A DNA stretch of 15,368 nt from Methylophilaceae bacterium UBA7525 (GCA_002479405.1 DLMX01000065.1:96587-111954), one strand, 5' to 3'. Shown: positions 1-7,824, counted from the stretch's first letter. A program made the numbers and translations. The notes: a model not told the origin generated them from the sequence alone.

Positions 1-2080
1 GGGTACTATCCGTATCCTTTGTGACTTCTTCAGCCTCGGCAGCATTACTCTCCGACACACCTGCGTCTGCATCCAGAGAGAAATCCAGACTTGCGTCGGC
101 CATGACTTCAGCATCTTCAAAATCACTGGCATTCAGCTGGCTCGCCTCAGCAGGTGCAGCCATGACTGTGGTCGCCATCAGCTTGGATGCATCGCCGCTG
201 CCATTGGCAACTTGAGCTTTGCTGGTGTCATATAAGGGGTTGGTGGGTTCCAGTTTCCGACCCATCTCAGCCACTTGCATCCAGACAGGATCATCCGAGC
301 CCAAGGTCGAATAGAGTTCGCCTGCCACGGCTTCAAATGCAGAGGTGTCATTGCGGCCGGCGAAGATTTCCAGCAACTTCAGATGGAGCTCATAACGTGT
401 CGGCTCCTTGGAGATCGCATCGTTAAGAATCTCTTCCGCCTGTGAATCCCGACCGTATGCCATATAGACTTCAGCTTCAGCGATGGGGTCGACATCATGA
501 GTATCGATCATACCGCTTGGATTCTGTGAGAAATTGGTCAGAAATGACGTATCCCCAGTGTCAACTGTACCACCGGAGGTATTGCCAAAGACTGTATTGG
601 CCTTGAGACCACCTGCAGTCAGTATGCCCTGCTCGAAACTGTCCAGATTTTTCCTGCGACGATTGCGGATGAATAGCCAGCCACCACCCAGCAGCACAAT
701 AGCGGCACCGGCCAGTCCAAGGAACGGTGCATTGTCCAGCAAGCCGTCCAGCATCCCTGCGTCTTCAACAGGTGCGGGAGGAGCAACAGGCCTTTTGGCA
801 GGTTTTGGTTTATCCTCTGCTACTGGCGCTTGATCGACTACTGTTGCTGGAGTCTCAACTGTTTCTGCTGCAGGTATTGGTTCGTTTGCTGACTCTTCGG
901 CAGCGACCACCTCCGGCTCTGTAGCAACAGGCGCACCCCCAGCTTCCGCTTGATCCTGCAAGCCGGCCAGCGTCTTGTCCTTGATAGTCAGCAGTGCCTG
1001 CAAATCGGCAATCTGCTTTTCCAGCATGACAACGCGTTCATTAGCCTCTTCTACGCTTTTTTGCCTTGCGGTGTTTTCTTCCTGCATGGCGGTCAGCCTG
1101 TCCTGCAAAGCCTTGGCATCAGCACCCGCTTTTGCGGCTTCTGCTTCGCTCTTGGACAACTTGACCACGTCCCTTGGTCCGGTATCCGCAGGTGCCGCCT
1201 TGTCTTCTGTTGCTGCTTTCAACTTGCCCGACACAGCCTGATCGCCAGCGTCTTCTGCAGTCGGTGCGGATTCGGCGACTACTGAAGCCAGTCTGTTTCG
1301 ATAGGCATTCCAGTCCGCAGTCTGTACCTTGATTTCCTGCGCAGCTTCTTGTCGGCTTACCATCGTCAGCTCTTCACTGGATGGTGCCCTGATGATCTGA
1401 CCAACTTTCAGGCGATTCATGTTATCGCCGGCAAAAGCATCCTTGTTGGCACGATAGAGAGCGACCAGCATCTGATCGAGGCTGACGCCGTCAACCTGCA
1501 TTTCACGTGCAATCTTGCTCAGAGTGTCACCGGATTTTGTCGTGTATTCTTGTTCAGCGGATGCGGTTGGTGCAACAGTGGTGACAGACCTTGTCACAGA
1601 GTCTGCCGCCACGGGGGACGGGGTGGGGATGGCTTGTGACTGGATGGGTGCAACCGTCATTGCAGGCCGCGCGTCCTGATATCCCGGAGGATCGAGCAAT
1701 ACCGTATATTCTCTCAACAGTCGACCGGTTGCCCAGTCAACCTGAATCAACATATCCAGAAACGGGTCGTCTACCGGTTGCCTTGTATTCAGTCTGAGTA
1801 CCGCGCTGCCATCCGGCTTTTTACCTACTTCTATCTGGATGGCACTATGTATGGCCCTGCGCTCCATACCCTGGACAGCATAAGTCTCTTGCGGAGCAAT
1901 AGTGGCACTAAGGGATGAAAGTTCTTCCGGAGTGGTGGATACCAGATCGATTTCTGCCCGGAGCGGCTCACCCAGACCTGAAATAACGGTTAGTTTACCA
2001 AGTCCCGCCGAATGAGCTGAGAATGGCAAAAATGCAAAACATACCGCCAATGCAATTTGCTTGTAATTAGACTTATGCAC
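1..2080 (-). CDS. fimV: FimV-family peptidoglycan-binding pilus/polarity hub protein, C-terminus cut by window edge
   Basis: About 693 residues are visible, open from a GTG at 2080 to the window edge. The GTG is chosen because it follows an AAGGGTGGG ribosome site, an in-frame TAA lies about 30 bases upstream, and no ATG lies between. Residues 1-28 form a signal peptide, followed by the typical FimV start AGLGKLTVISGLGEPLRAEI. A Ser/Thr/Pro linker leads to a LysM domain at about 178-232 (SGDTLSKIARE), which binds peptidoglycan. A coiled coil lies at about 307-376, then a Pro/Glu-rich stretch, one membrane helix at about 453-473, and a cytoplasmic TPR-like segment at about 523-580 (AEAEVYMAYGRDSQAEEIL). 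FimV proteins anchor type IV pilus, twitching and polar-signalling factors. The tail is acidic at the edge, as usual for the family; the conserved FimV C-terminal domain must lie outside. It follows asd, a common betaproteobacterial order. Confidence 0.93.
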   Translation of the reverse strand, partial: MHKSNYKQIALAVCFAFLPFSAHSAGLGKLTVISGLGEPLRAEIDLVSTTPEELSSLSATIAPQETYAVQGMERRAIHSAIQIEVGKKPDGSAVLRLNTRQPVDDPFLDMLIQVDWATGRLLREYTVLLDPPGYQDARPAMTVAPIQSQAIPTPSPVAADSVTRSVTTVAPTASAEQEYTTKSGDTLSKIAREMQVDGVSLDQMLVALYRANKDAFAGDNMNRLKVGQIIRAPSSEELTMVSRQEAAQEIKVQTADWNAYRNRLASVVAESAPTAEDAGDQAVSGKLKAATEDKAAPADTGPRDVVKLSKSEAEAAKAGADAKALQDRLTAMQEENTARQKSVEEANERVVMLEKQIADLQALLTIKDKTLAGLQDQAEAGGAPVATEPEVVAAEESANEPIPAAETVETPATVVDQAPVAEDKPKPAKRPVAPPAPVEDAGMLDGLLDNAPFLGLAGAAIVLLGGGWLFIRNRRRKNLDSFEQGILTAGGLKANTVFGNTSGGTVDTGDTSFLTNFSQNPSGMIDTHDVDPIAEAEVYMAYGRDSQAEEILNDAISKEPTRYELHLKLLEIFAGRNDTSAFEAVAGELYSTLGSDDPVWMQVAEMGRKLEPTNPLYDTSKAQVANGSGDASKLMATTVMAAPAEASQLNASDFEDAEVMADASLDFSLDADAGVSESNAAEAEEVTKDTDST

Positions 2081-2143
2081 TATCCCACCCTTATCGAACT
2101 TATATTCGCTTTATTAAATTAACATCAAATAGTTAGACATGCA

Positions 2144-2173
2144 AGCTCATACCACACATTATATTTATGAGCT
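2144..2173. repeat. 8-bp perfect dyad around the putative fimV -10 box
   Basis: AGCTCATA (2144-2151) and TATGAGCT (2166-2173) are perfect inverted repeats separated by 14 bases, and the TATAAT box sits in the spacer. There is no T-run after the dyad, so it is not a normal intrinsic terminator for asd. An operator for a dimeric regulator is possible but unproven. Confidence 0.4.
2158..2163 (-). promoter_or_regulatory. Possible -10 box (TATAAT) for fimV
   Basis: A consensus TATAAT on the minus strand lies 77 bases before the fimV GTG, which implies a leader of roughly 70 bases. No good -35 hexamer is seen 17 bases upstream, so an activator would be needed or the match is chance in an AT-rich gap. 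The rest of the asd-fimV gap (2081-2217) shows no other clear signal. Confidence 0.35.
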
Positions 2174-2217
2174 ATCTGTGAGCGGTTATGACGACCTGCT
2201 ACCATTCAATATCCGGC

Positions 2218-3330
2218 TCACCTTTCCACCAATATTCGCAGCATGCGGCGCAAGGGTTCGGCTGCTCCCCACAGTAACTGATCGCCCACCGTGAACGCAG
2301 CCAGATAATCATCACCCATGCTCATCTTGCGCAAGCGCCCGACAGGCACATTCAGAGTGCCAGTAACAGCCGCCGGAGTCAGTTCCTTCATGGTCACTTC
2401 ACGTTCGTTGGGAATGACCTTGGCCCATGGGTTGGCATTGGAAATCAACGCATGCACATCATCCAACGGCACATTCCCTTTCAACTTGAGGGTCAATGCC
2501 TGTGAATGGCAGCGCATCGCGCCAATGCGCACACAAAGCCCGTCAATCGGAATCGGCGCATTTTCCAGACCAAGTATCTTGTTGGTTTCAGCCGCGCCCT
2601 TCCATTCTTCCTTGCTCTGACCGTTACCAAGATCCTTGTCTATCCATGGGATCAAGCTGCCTGCCAGCGGCACGCCAAAATGTGCGGTAGGGAAATGCTG
2701 GTCGCGCAGAGTACCGGCGACTTCGCGGTCAATATCCAGAATGGCCGAAGCAGGATCGGACAACAAATCGCTCGCAACACGATGCGCTTCACCCATCTGC
2801 TTCAGCAATTCACGCATGTTCTGGGCACCGGCGCCGGAGGCTGCCTGATAAGTCATGGCAGTCGCCCATTCGACCAGATTCTCGCGGAACAGGCCGCCCA
2901 GCGACATCAGCATCAGTGAAACGGTACAATTGCCCCCGATCCAGTTCCTGCCTCCCCTGGCCAGCGCATTATCAATCACGCTGCGATTGACCGGATCCAG
3001 AATGATGACGGCATCCTGCTCCATGCGCAGCGTCGAGGCCGCATCTATCCAGTGACCATTCCAGCCTTCACCGCGCAGTTTCGGAAAGATTTCAGTGGTG
3101 TAGTCACCACCCTGACAGGAAACGATGACATCCATCATCTTCAGCTGGGCAATGTCTCTTGCGTCCTGCAGCGGCGGCACATCGCGACCGACATCCGGAC
3201 CCTTGCCTCCCGGGCTGGATGTCGTAAAGAATACCGGTTCAATCAGGGCAAAATCATTTTCTTCACGCATGCGCTGCATGAGCACCGAGCCCACCATGCC
3301 GCGCCAGCCTACAAAACCTACTTTCATCAT
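2218..3330 (-). CDS. asd: Aspartate-semialdehyde dehydrogenase
   Basis: 370 residues. Converts beta-aspartyl phosphate to aspartate semialdehyde with NADPH, the branch point to lysine/diaminopimelate, methionine and threonine. The N-terminal nucleotide-binding loop is GFVGWRGMVGS (residues 5-15). The catalytic cysteine is Cys135 in GGNCTVSLM, the same position as in the Escherichia coli enzyme, and the CHSQ segment with His275 completes the active site. I start at the ATG at 3330 rather than an in-frame ATG 12 codons upstream: a GAGGAC ribosome site (3337-3342) is correctly placed for 3330, and the longer form would overlap the end of leuB. The first two codons are ATG ATG, so 3327 is an alternative. 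The 10-base gap to leuB and the ribosome site overlapping the leuB stop suggest translational coupling. Confidence 0.96.
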   Translation of the reverse strand: MMKVGFVGWRGMVGSVLMQRMREENDFALIEPVFFTTSSPGGKGPDVGRDVPPLQDARDIAQLKMMDVIVSCQGGDYTTEIFPKLRGEGWNGHWIDAASTLRMEQDAVIILDPVNRSVIDNALARGGRNWIGGNCTVSLMLMSLGGLFRENLVEWATAMTYQAASGAGAQNMRELLKQMGEAHRVASDLLSDPASAILDIDREVAGTLRDQHFPTAHFGVPLAGSLIPWIDKDLGNGQSKEEWKGAAETNKILGLENAPIPIDGLCVRIGAMRCHSQALTLKLKGNVPLDDVHALISNANPWAKVIPNEREVTMKELTPAAVTGTLNVPVGRLRKMSMGDDYLAAFTVGDQLLWGAAEPLRRMLRILVER

Positions 3331-3340
3331 ATTCTTGTCC

Positions 3341-4399
3341 TCAGAGCGCTGCGACAACCGCATCACCCATTTCGCTGCATTTTACTTTCTTGCAGCCGTC
3401 CGTGCAGATATCGGCTGTGCGATACCCCTCTGCCAGCGCCTGTTTGACAGCATTTTCGATACGCACAGCGTTGCTTTCATCATTGAAGGTGTAACGCAAC
3501 ATCATCGCCGCAGACAGGATGGTCGCCAATGGATTGGCAACGTCCTTGCCGGCGATGTCCGGCGCCGAACCATGGCTGGGTTCATACATGCCCTTGTTGT
3601 TGGCATCCAGAGAAGCCGATGGCAGCATGCCGATAGAGCCGGTCAGCATGGATGCCTCATCGGAAAGGATATCGCCAAAAATGTTGCCGGTCACCATGAC
3701 ATCGAACTGCTTGGGAGCCCGCACCAGTTGCATGGCAGCATTATCGACATACATGTGGCTCAACTCGACTTCCGGATACTCCTTCGAAATCTCGATCATG
3801 ACCTGACGCCAGAGTTCGGTGGCTTCCAGCACATTGGCCTTGTCCACGGAACAGACCTTCCTGTTGCGCTTCATGGCGATCTGGAAAGCAACATGGCCGA
3901 TGCGGCGGATCTCGGACTCGTTATAGCGCATGGTATTGATACCTTCGCGCTCGCCATTTTCCAACGTCGAAATACCACGCGGCTGGCCGAAATAGATATC
4001 GCCCGTCAGTTCGCGCACGATCATCAGATCCAGACCGGATACCACTTCCGGCTTCAGCGTGGAAGCAGATGCCAACTCTGCATAGAGCAATGCCGGACGC
4101 AGATTGGCGAACAAATTGAGTTCCTTGCGTATGCGTAGCAGGCCGCGCTCGGGGCGCATGTCGCGTGGCAGGCTGTCGTATTTCCAGTCGCCCACCGCAC
4201 CCAACAGGACAGCATCGGCAGCTTTGGCCAGTGCCAGCGTATCAGCGGGCAATGGATCACCCGCGGCCTCATAGCCGGCACCGCCGATAGGCGCCTCATC
4301 CAGCTGCATTTCCAGGCCCAACGCCTGCAATACCTTGACCGCCTGAGCGACGATTTCCGGGCCTATGCCATCACCTGGCAACACTGCTATTTTCATCAT
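3341..4399 (-). CDS. leuB: 3-isopropylmalate dehydrogenase
   Basis: 352 residues, normal for the family. Oxidatively decarboxylates 3-isopropylmalate with NAD in leucine synthesis. The start MMKIAVLPGDGIGPE is the family N-terminus. Substrate arginines fit R91, R101 and R129. Catalytic Tyr136 lies in GDIYFGQPRG and Lys187 in DKANVLE. The Mg-binding aspartates Asp219, Asp243 and Asp247 lie in YVDNAAMQL and FGDILSDEAS. The NAD-binding HGSAPDIAGKDVANP motif is at about 276-290. It follows leuD by 33 bases and precedes asd by 10, so it belongs to the leuC-leuD-leuB-asd transcript. The first two codons are both ATG; the ribosome site is weak, which fits translation from the upstream message. Confidence 0.97.
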   Translation of the reverse strand: MMKIAVLPGDGIGPEIVAQAVKVLQALGLEMQLDEAPIGGAGYEAAGDPLPADTLALAKAADAVLLGAVGDWKYDSLPRDMRPERGLLRIRKELNLFANLRPALLYAELASASTLKPEVVSGLDLMIVRELTGDIYFGQPRGISTLENGEREGINTMRYNESEIRRIGHVAFQIAMKRNRKVCSVDKANVLEATELWRQVMIEISKEYPEVELSHMYVDNAAMQLVRAPKQFDVMVTGNIFGDILSDEASMLTGSIGMLPSASLDANNKGMYEPSHGSAPDIAGKDVANPLATILSAAMMLRYTFNDESNAVRIENAVKQALAEGYRTADICTDGCKKVKCSEMGDAVVAAL

Positions 4400-4432
4400 C
4401 TTGCAAAATTCCGGGAATAATTTAGAAAACGG

Positions 4433-5077
4433 TTAGTTCTGGTTGAACAGCCAGGGCTGGGCGGCCTTGTGCCGGGCCTCGAACGCCTCGATCTGATCGA
4501 CCTTCTGCAAAGTCAGACCGATATCATCCAGACCGTTCAACAGACAATGTTTACGGAAGGCGTCGACATCAAAGGAAAAAGACTGGCCACCGGGGGTCAC
4601 CACTACCTGCTGTTCAAGATCGACCAGTAACTGGTAGCCGGGATTGATCTCGACTTCCCTGAACATGAAATCGACCTCCTCCGCATCCAGCACGATAGGC
4701 AAAATGCCGTTCTTGAAACAGTTATTGAAGAAGATGTCGGCATAACTGGGGGCAATGATGCAACGGAAGCCATAGTCCAGCAGCGCCCAGGGAGCATGCT
4801 CACGGCTGGAGCCACAACCGAAATTCTCACGCGTCAGCAGGATGCTTGAGCCCTGATAGCGCGGCTGGTTCAGCACGAAATCAGGATTGAGCGGGCGCGT
4901 GCTGTTATCCATACCCGGTTCGCCATGGTCGAGATAGCGCCATTCATCGAAAGCGTTGGGACCGAAGCCGGAACGCTTGATGGACTTGAGGAACTGCTTG
5001 GGAATGATGGCATCGGTATCGACATTGGCGCGATCCAACGGTGCCACCAGACCCTCTAGTTTTACAAAAGGTTGCAT
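4433..5077 (-). CDS. leuD: 3-isopropylmalate dehydratase small subunit
   Basis: 214 residues. Forms the isopropylmalate isomerase with LeuC, converting 2- to 3-isopropylmalate by way of isopropylmaleate. The swivelling-domain signature NFGCGSSREHAPWAL is intact at about 86-100, and the N-terminus reads PLDRANVDTDAIIPKQFLK as in other LeuD proteins. Slightly longer than the E. coli protein (about 201), as is common in betaproteobacteria. It begins 25 bases after the small lipoprotein gene and is separated from leuC only by that gene. The Shine-Dalgarno is poor. Confidence 0.97.
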   Translation of the reverse strand: MQPFVKLEGLVAPLDRANVDTDAIIPKQFLKSIKRSGFGPNAFDEWRYLDHGEPGMDNSTRPLNPDFVLNQPRYQGSSILLTRENFGCGSSREHAPWALLDYGFRCIIAPSYADIFFNNCFKNGILPIVLDAEEVDFMFREVEINPGYQLLVDLEQQVVVTPGGQSFSFDVDAFRKHCLLNGLDDIGLTLQKVDQIEAFEARHKAAQPWLFNQN

Positions 5078-5102
5078 ATGTTTACTTTGTAAGCCCTATC
5101 AA

Positions 5103-5231
5103 TTATTTGGTTGATTTCTGTACTGCTTCACCGGCTTTTTCAAGGTCCTTGCCCATACCCTCGACGGTGTTGCAGCCTGTCAGCGCAAAAGCCGAAATCA
5201 AAAGAAGAGAGCCTATTAACTTGATCATCAT
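5103..5231 (-). CDS. Entericidin-like small lipoprotein (EcnA/B family)
   Basis: 42 residues, ATG at 5231 (a second ATG follows directly) behind AAGGAAA, stop TAA at 5103. It has a short positive N-terminus (MMIK), a hydrophobic segment, and the lipobox LTGC with lipidated Cys20. The mature peptide of 23 residues, NTVEGMGKDLEKAGEAVQKS, matches the entericidin pattern of a short amphipathic helix after CNT. Entericidins are small envelope lipoproteins described as an antidote/toxin pair in enterics; in most other bacteria the role is unknown, often tied to stress. Only one copy is seen here, with no partner. It sits inside the leu operon, 31 bases after leuC and 25 before leuD, so it is probably co-transcribed with them. 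Exact function is not inferable. Confidence 0.85.
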   Translation of the reverse strand: MMIKLIGSLLLISAFALTGCNTVEGMGKDLEKAGEAVQKSTK

Positions 5232-5262
5232 TTTCCTTTTCTTTCCTCTATGGGTCATTGCT

Positions 5263-6663
5263 TCAGTTTAATTGCCTGACATCGACGAAATGTCCGGTCA
5301 CAGCCGCAGCTGCCGCCATCTCGGGGCTGACCAGATGAGTACGTCCGCCCGGCCCTTGACGTCCTTCAAAATTGCGGTTGGATGTCGAAGCGCAACGTTC
5401 GCCCGGTTCCAGCCGGTCGGCATTCATGGCAAGACACATGGAGCAGCCCGGTTCACGCCACTCGAAGCCCGCTTCCGTGAATATCTTGTCCAGCCCCTCC
5501 TGCTCCGCCTGCGCCTTGACCAATCCGGAGCCCGGCACCACCATCGCCAGTTTGACGTTGGCAGCGACCTTTTTGCCCCTGGCAACAGCCGCCGCCGCAC
5601 GCAAGTCTTCGATGCGCGAATTGGTGCAGGAACCGATAAACACCTTGTCGATCTTGATTCCGGTAATCGGCGTATTCGCTTCCAATCCCATATATTGCAA
5701 TGCGCGCTCGATACCACCGCGTTTGGTAGGATCGCTCTCTTTCGCAGGATCCGGCACAAAGCCTTCAACGCTGGTCACCATCTCCGGCGAGGTTCCCCAC
5801 GTGACTTGTGGCTGAATGTCTTCCGCCTTCAATTCCACTACGGCATCGAACTTCGCCCCTTCATCACTGTGCAGCGTACGCCAGTAGGCGACCGCGGCAT
5901 CCCACTGTTCAGGCTTGGGCGCATAAGGGCGACCCTTGACGTAATCGATGGTGGTATCGTCGACCGCCACCATGCCGGCACGCGCACCTGCCTCAATGGC
6001 CATGTTGCACAGTGTCATGCGGCCTTCCATGCTGAGACTGCGGATGGCTGAACCGGCAAACTCGATGGCATATCCGGTGCCGCCAGCGGTACCGATCTTG
6101 CCGATGATGGCCAACGCAATATCCTTGGCTGTGACACCGCGTCCCAACTGACCCTCGACACGAATCTGCATGGCCTTGGACTTTTTCTGCACCAGGCACT
6201 GGGTTGCCAGCACATGTTCAACTTCGGAGGTGCCGATACCATGCGCAAGTGCGCCGAAAGCGCCGTGCGTGCTGGTGTGCGAATCTCCGCAGACCACCGT
6301 CATGCCGGGCAAGGTCGCGCCCTGCTCCGGGCCGATAACGTGCACGATGCCCTGACGTGTATCATTCATCCTGAACTCGGTAATCCCGAACTCGGCACAA
6401 TTGTTATCCAGTGTTTCCACCTGCAGGCGCGATACCGGATCGGCAATGCCATGGCTGCGGTCAGTGGTCGGCACATTGTGATCGGGCACCGCCAGCACGC
6501 TGTTGATGCGCCAGACCTTGCGCGCACTCATCTTCAGACCCTCAAAAGCCTGCGGACTGGTGACTTCATGTACCAGATGACGGTCGATATAAAGCAATGC
6601 CGTGCCGTTCTCCTCCTGCACAACATGTGAATCGAATAATTTGTCGTAAAGCGTTTTTGCCAT
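5263..6663 (-). CDS. leuC: 3-isopropylmalate dehydratase large subunit
   Basis: 466 residues, the standard length. It is the catalytic aconitase-like half of isopropylmalate isomerase and carries a 4Fe-4S cluster. The three cluster cysteines are present: Cys346 in FIGSCTNSR, and Cys407 and Cys410 in EPGCSMCLAMN. Other family signatures include the DRHLVHEVTSPQAF N-terminus, VCGDSHTSTHGAFGA at about 124-138 and NRNFEGRQG near the C-terminus. ATG at 6663, preceded by AGGCATAT. It begins only 13 bases after the yajQ stop, with no room for its own promoter in the gap and no leucine-rich leader peptide visible. It may be transcribed from ppnP-yajQ or from a promoter inside yajQ. Confidence 0.98.
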   Translation of the reverse strand: MAKTLYDKLFDSHVVQEENGTALLYIDRHLVHEVTSPQAFEGLKMSARKVWRINSVLAVPDHNVPTTDRSHGIADPVSRLQVETLDNNCAEFGITEFRMNDTRQGIVHVIGPEQGATLPGMTVVCGDSHTSTHGAFGALAHGIGTSEVEHVLATQCLVQKKSKAMQIRVEGQLGRGVTAKDIALAIIGKIGTAGGTGYAIEFAGSAIRSLSMEGRMTLCNMAIEAGARAGMVAVDDTTIDYVKGRPYAPKPEQWDAAVAYWRTLHSDEGAKFDAVVELKAEDIQPQVTWGTSPEMVTSVEGFVPDPAKESDPTKRGGIERALQYMGLEANTPITGIKIDKVFIGSCTNSRIEDLRAAAAVARGKKVAANVKLAMVVPGSGLVKAQAEQEGLDKIFTEAGFEWREPGCSMCLAMNADRLEPGERCASTSNRNFEGRQGPGGRTHLVSPEMAAAAAVTGHFVDVRQLN

Positions 6664-6676
6664 ATATGCCTAATAC

Positions 6677-7171
6677 TTAATCTCTGAAATTACCGAACTG
6701 CAACGGAAAGTCTGTCACGCTTTTTTTCACATGCGCGATCGCATCCTGCAAAACATCGCGCTTGGCACCGTTCACACGCACTGTATCGCCCTGAATGCTG
6801 GCCTGCACTTTCAATCCCGAATCCTTGATCAGCTTGACGATCTTCTTCGCCAGCTCACTGTCGATACCGGCCCTGATTTTCAGCTCCTGCTTGACCTTGT
6901 TGCCGGAGATCTTCTGCACATCCTGATGATCGAGGCGTTTGCTGCTGTCCGGCTCCTTCTTTTCCATCCCGGGCAACAGGATGTCCTTGATCTGATCCAG
7001 CTGAAAATCCGAATCGCCGAACAGAGTGATCAGCTTGTCCTTTTCATTCAGCTCGATATTGGCACTGGTCCCCTTGAAATCATACCGGTTGGCGATCTGC
7101 CGCCCGGCAACATCCACCGCGTTCTTCAACGCGACCATATCGACTTCGGAACTGATATCAAATGAAGGCAT
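6677..7171 (-). CDS. yajQ: YajQ-family nucleotide-binding protein
   Basis: 164 residues (E. coli YajQ is about 163). Starts MPSFDISSEVDMVALKNAVD, and continues with the family stretches RYDFKGTSANIELNE and RLDHQDVQKISGNKVKQELK. The fold is two ferredoxin-like halves. Family members bind nucleotides or nucleic acid, and some in Xanthomonas and Pseudomonas are cyclic-di-GMP effectors; which ligand applies here cannot be told from the sequence. ATG at 7171 with AAAGGATAACA upstream. It follows ppnP by 91 bases and precedes leuC by 13. Confidence 0.95.
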   Translation of the reverse strand: MPSFDISSEVDMVALKNAVDVAGRQIANRYDFKGTSANIELNEKDKLITLFGDSDFQLDQIKDILLPGMEKKEPDSSKRLDHQDVQKISGNKVKQELKIRAGIDSELAKKIVKLIKDSGLKVQASIQGDTVRVNGAKRDVLQDAIAHVKKSVTDFPLQFGNFRD

Positions 7172-7193
7172 TGTTATCCTTTCTCACTAACAC

Positions 7194-7252
7194 TGGTTCT
7201 GTCAGGCATTTGCAGCCGCTTCAAATTCTATGCAAGCGCAAGCTGACAGAGC
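7194..7252. repeat. Inverted repeat between ppnP and yajQ
   Basis: GGTTCTGTCAG (7194-7204) and CTGACAGAGCC (7242-7252) form an 11-bp stem with one mismatch. Inside it a TTGCA/TGCAA pair gives a second, smaller stem. There is no T-run on either strand, so it is not a classic terminator. It lies 23 bases before the yajQ start and could act in RNA processing or stability between the two cistrons. Confidence 0.5.
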
Positions 7253-7262
7253 CGGGCACGCA

Positions 7263-7574
7263 TCACTCAAAATGGCAGACGTAATCCAGCATCTCGATGG
7301 TCTCTATGTCGAAACTGGAATTTCCGGGCACCGTGAACTTGTCGCCGGCCTTGTAGGTTTTCCATTCGGACTCGCCCTGCAGTCTGACCTTGCAGACGCC
7401 GAGATTGATTTCCATCAACTCGGGAGCAACGGTGTTGAAAGTCAGGGTGCTGGGGAAAATGACACCGATGGTACTGCGCGTGCCGTTAGGCAGCAGCACA
7501 GTGTGGCTGACACACTTGCCATCGAAATAGACGTTGGCCTTCTTTTTGACACTGACATTATCGAATTGCGCCAT
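7263..7574 (-). CDS. ppnP: Pyrimidine/purine nucleoside phosphorylase PpnP (YaiE family)
   Basis: 103 residues; a small cupin that splits nucleosides with phosphate to base and ribose-1-phosphate. The family sequence is recognisable throughout: FDNVSVKKKANVYFDGKCVSH, GTRSTIGVIFPSTLTFNT, APELMEINLGVCKV and the C-terminal VPGNSSFDI...DYVCHF. I start at the ATG at 7574 because it has an AGGGG ribosome site nine bases upstream and gives the normal length. An in-frame extension to 7712 would add 46 residues unlike any PpnP and run through the putative promoter and palindrome. It is the first gene of a likely ppnP-yajQ(-leu) unit. Confidence 0.94.
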   Translation of the reverse strand: MAQFDNVSVKKKANVYFDGKCVSHTVLLPNGTRSTIGVIFPSTLTFNTVAPELMEINLGVCKVRLQGESEWKTYKAGDKFTVPGNSSFDIETIEMLDYVCHFE

Positions 7575-7604
7575 GCTGGTTACCCCTGGATTTTCAAGCT
7601 TGTG

Positions 7605-7613
7605 ATTATCGCA
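7605..7613 (-). promoter_or_regulatory. Putative extended -10 promoter for ppnP
   Basis: On the minus strand TGCGATAAT gives an extended -10 (TG, one base, GATAAT) 30 bases before the ppnP ATG, implying a short leader of about 24 bases. The -35 is weak, as expected for extended -10 promoters. It lies just outside the palindromic element at 7637-7798. Confidence 0.45.
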
Positions 7614-7636
7614 GAAATCGGGCTCGGGCTCCACTG

Positions 7637-7798
7637 ACAGCCTGCCGGACTTGAAGTATCGAAGCGAAAATTCGGCTGAGCGGAGACAGATTTCGCCGGT
7701 TTTGCAGGTCAATAGTCATTCCATTGACCAAAAAAGCGGTGGAATATGGACCGGCCAGGTGAATTTGCAGCCGATTTCCTTTAAGTCCGACAGGCTGT
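7637..7798. repeat. 162-bp nested palindromic element with 20-bp inverted ends
   Basis: The ends are inverted repeats ACAGCCTGCCGGACTTGAAG (7637-7656) and CTTTAAGTCCGACAGGCTGT (7779-7798), matching at 18 of 20 positions. Further inverted pairs are nested inside: TCGGCTG (7672-7678) with CAGCCGA (7768-7774), GCCGGT (7695-7700) with ACCGGC (7750-7755), and GGTCAAT (7707-7713) with ATTGACC (7723-7729). All share nearly the same centre (7718-7725). No open reading frame of note and no clear target-site duplication are visible. It could be a MITE-like element or a long structured RNA. It fills most of the 250-bp tas-ppnP gap. Confidence 0.7.
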
Positions 7799-7824
7799 TA
7801 ACGCCCGATTCATGACACGCATTG

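Noticed and set aside
3331..3366. N-terminal extension of asd
   Set aside because: It would overlap the leuB end, and the family N-terminus MMKVGFVGWRGMVGS begins at 3330 behind GAGGAC.
3125..4138. A 337-codon plus-strand frame over asd and leuB
   Set aside because: Antisense to two complete enzymes with full active sites; no family resemblance.
7575..7712. N-terminal extension of ppnP
   Set aside because: It has no ribosome site, no family match, and overlaps the putative promoter and the palindromic element; the ATG at 7574 gives the normal PpnP length.
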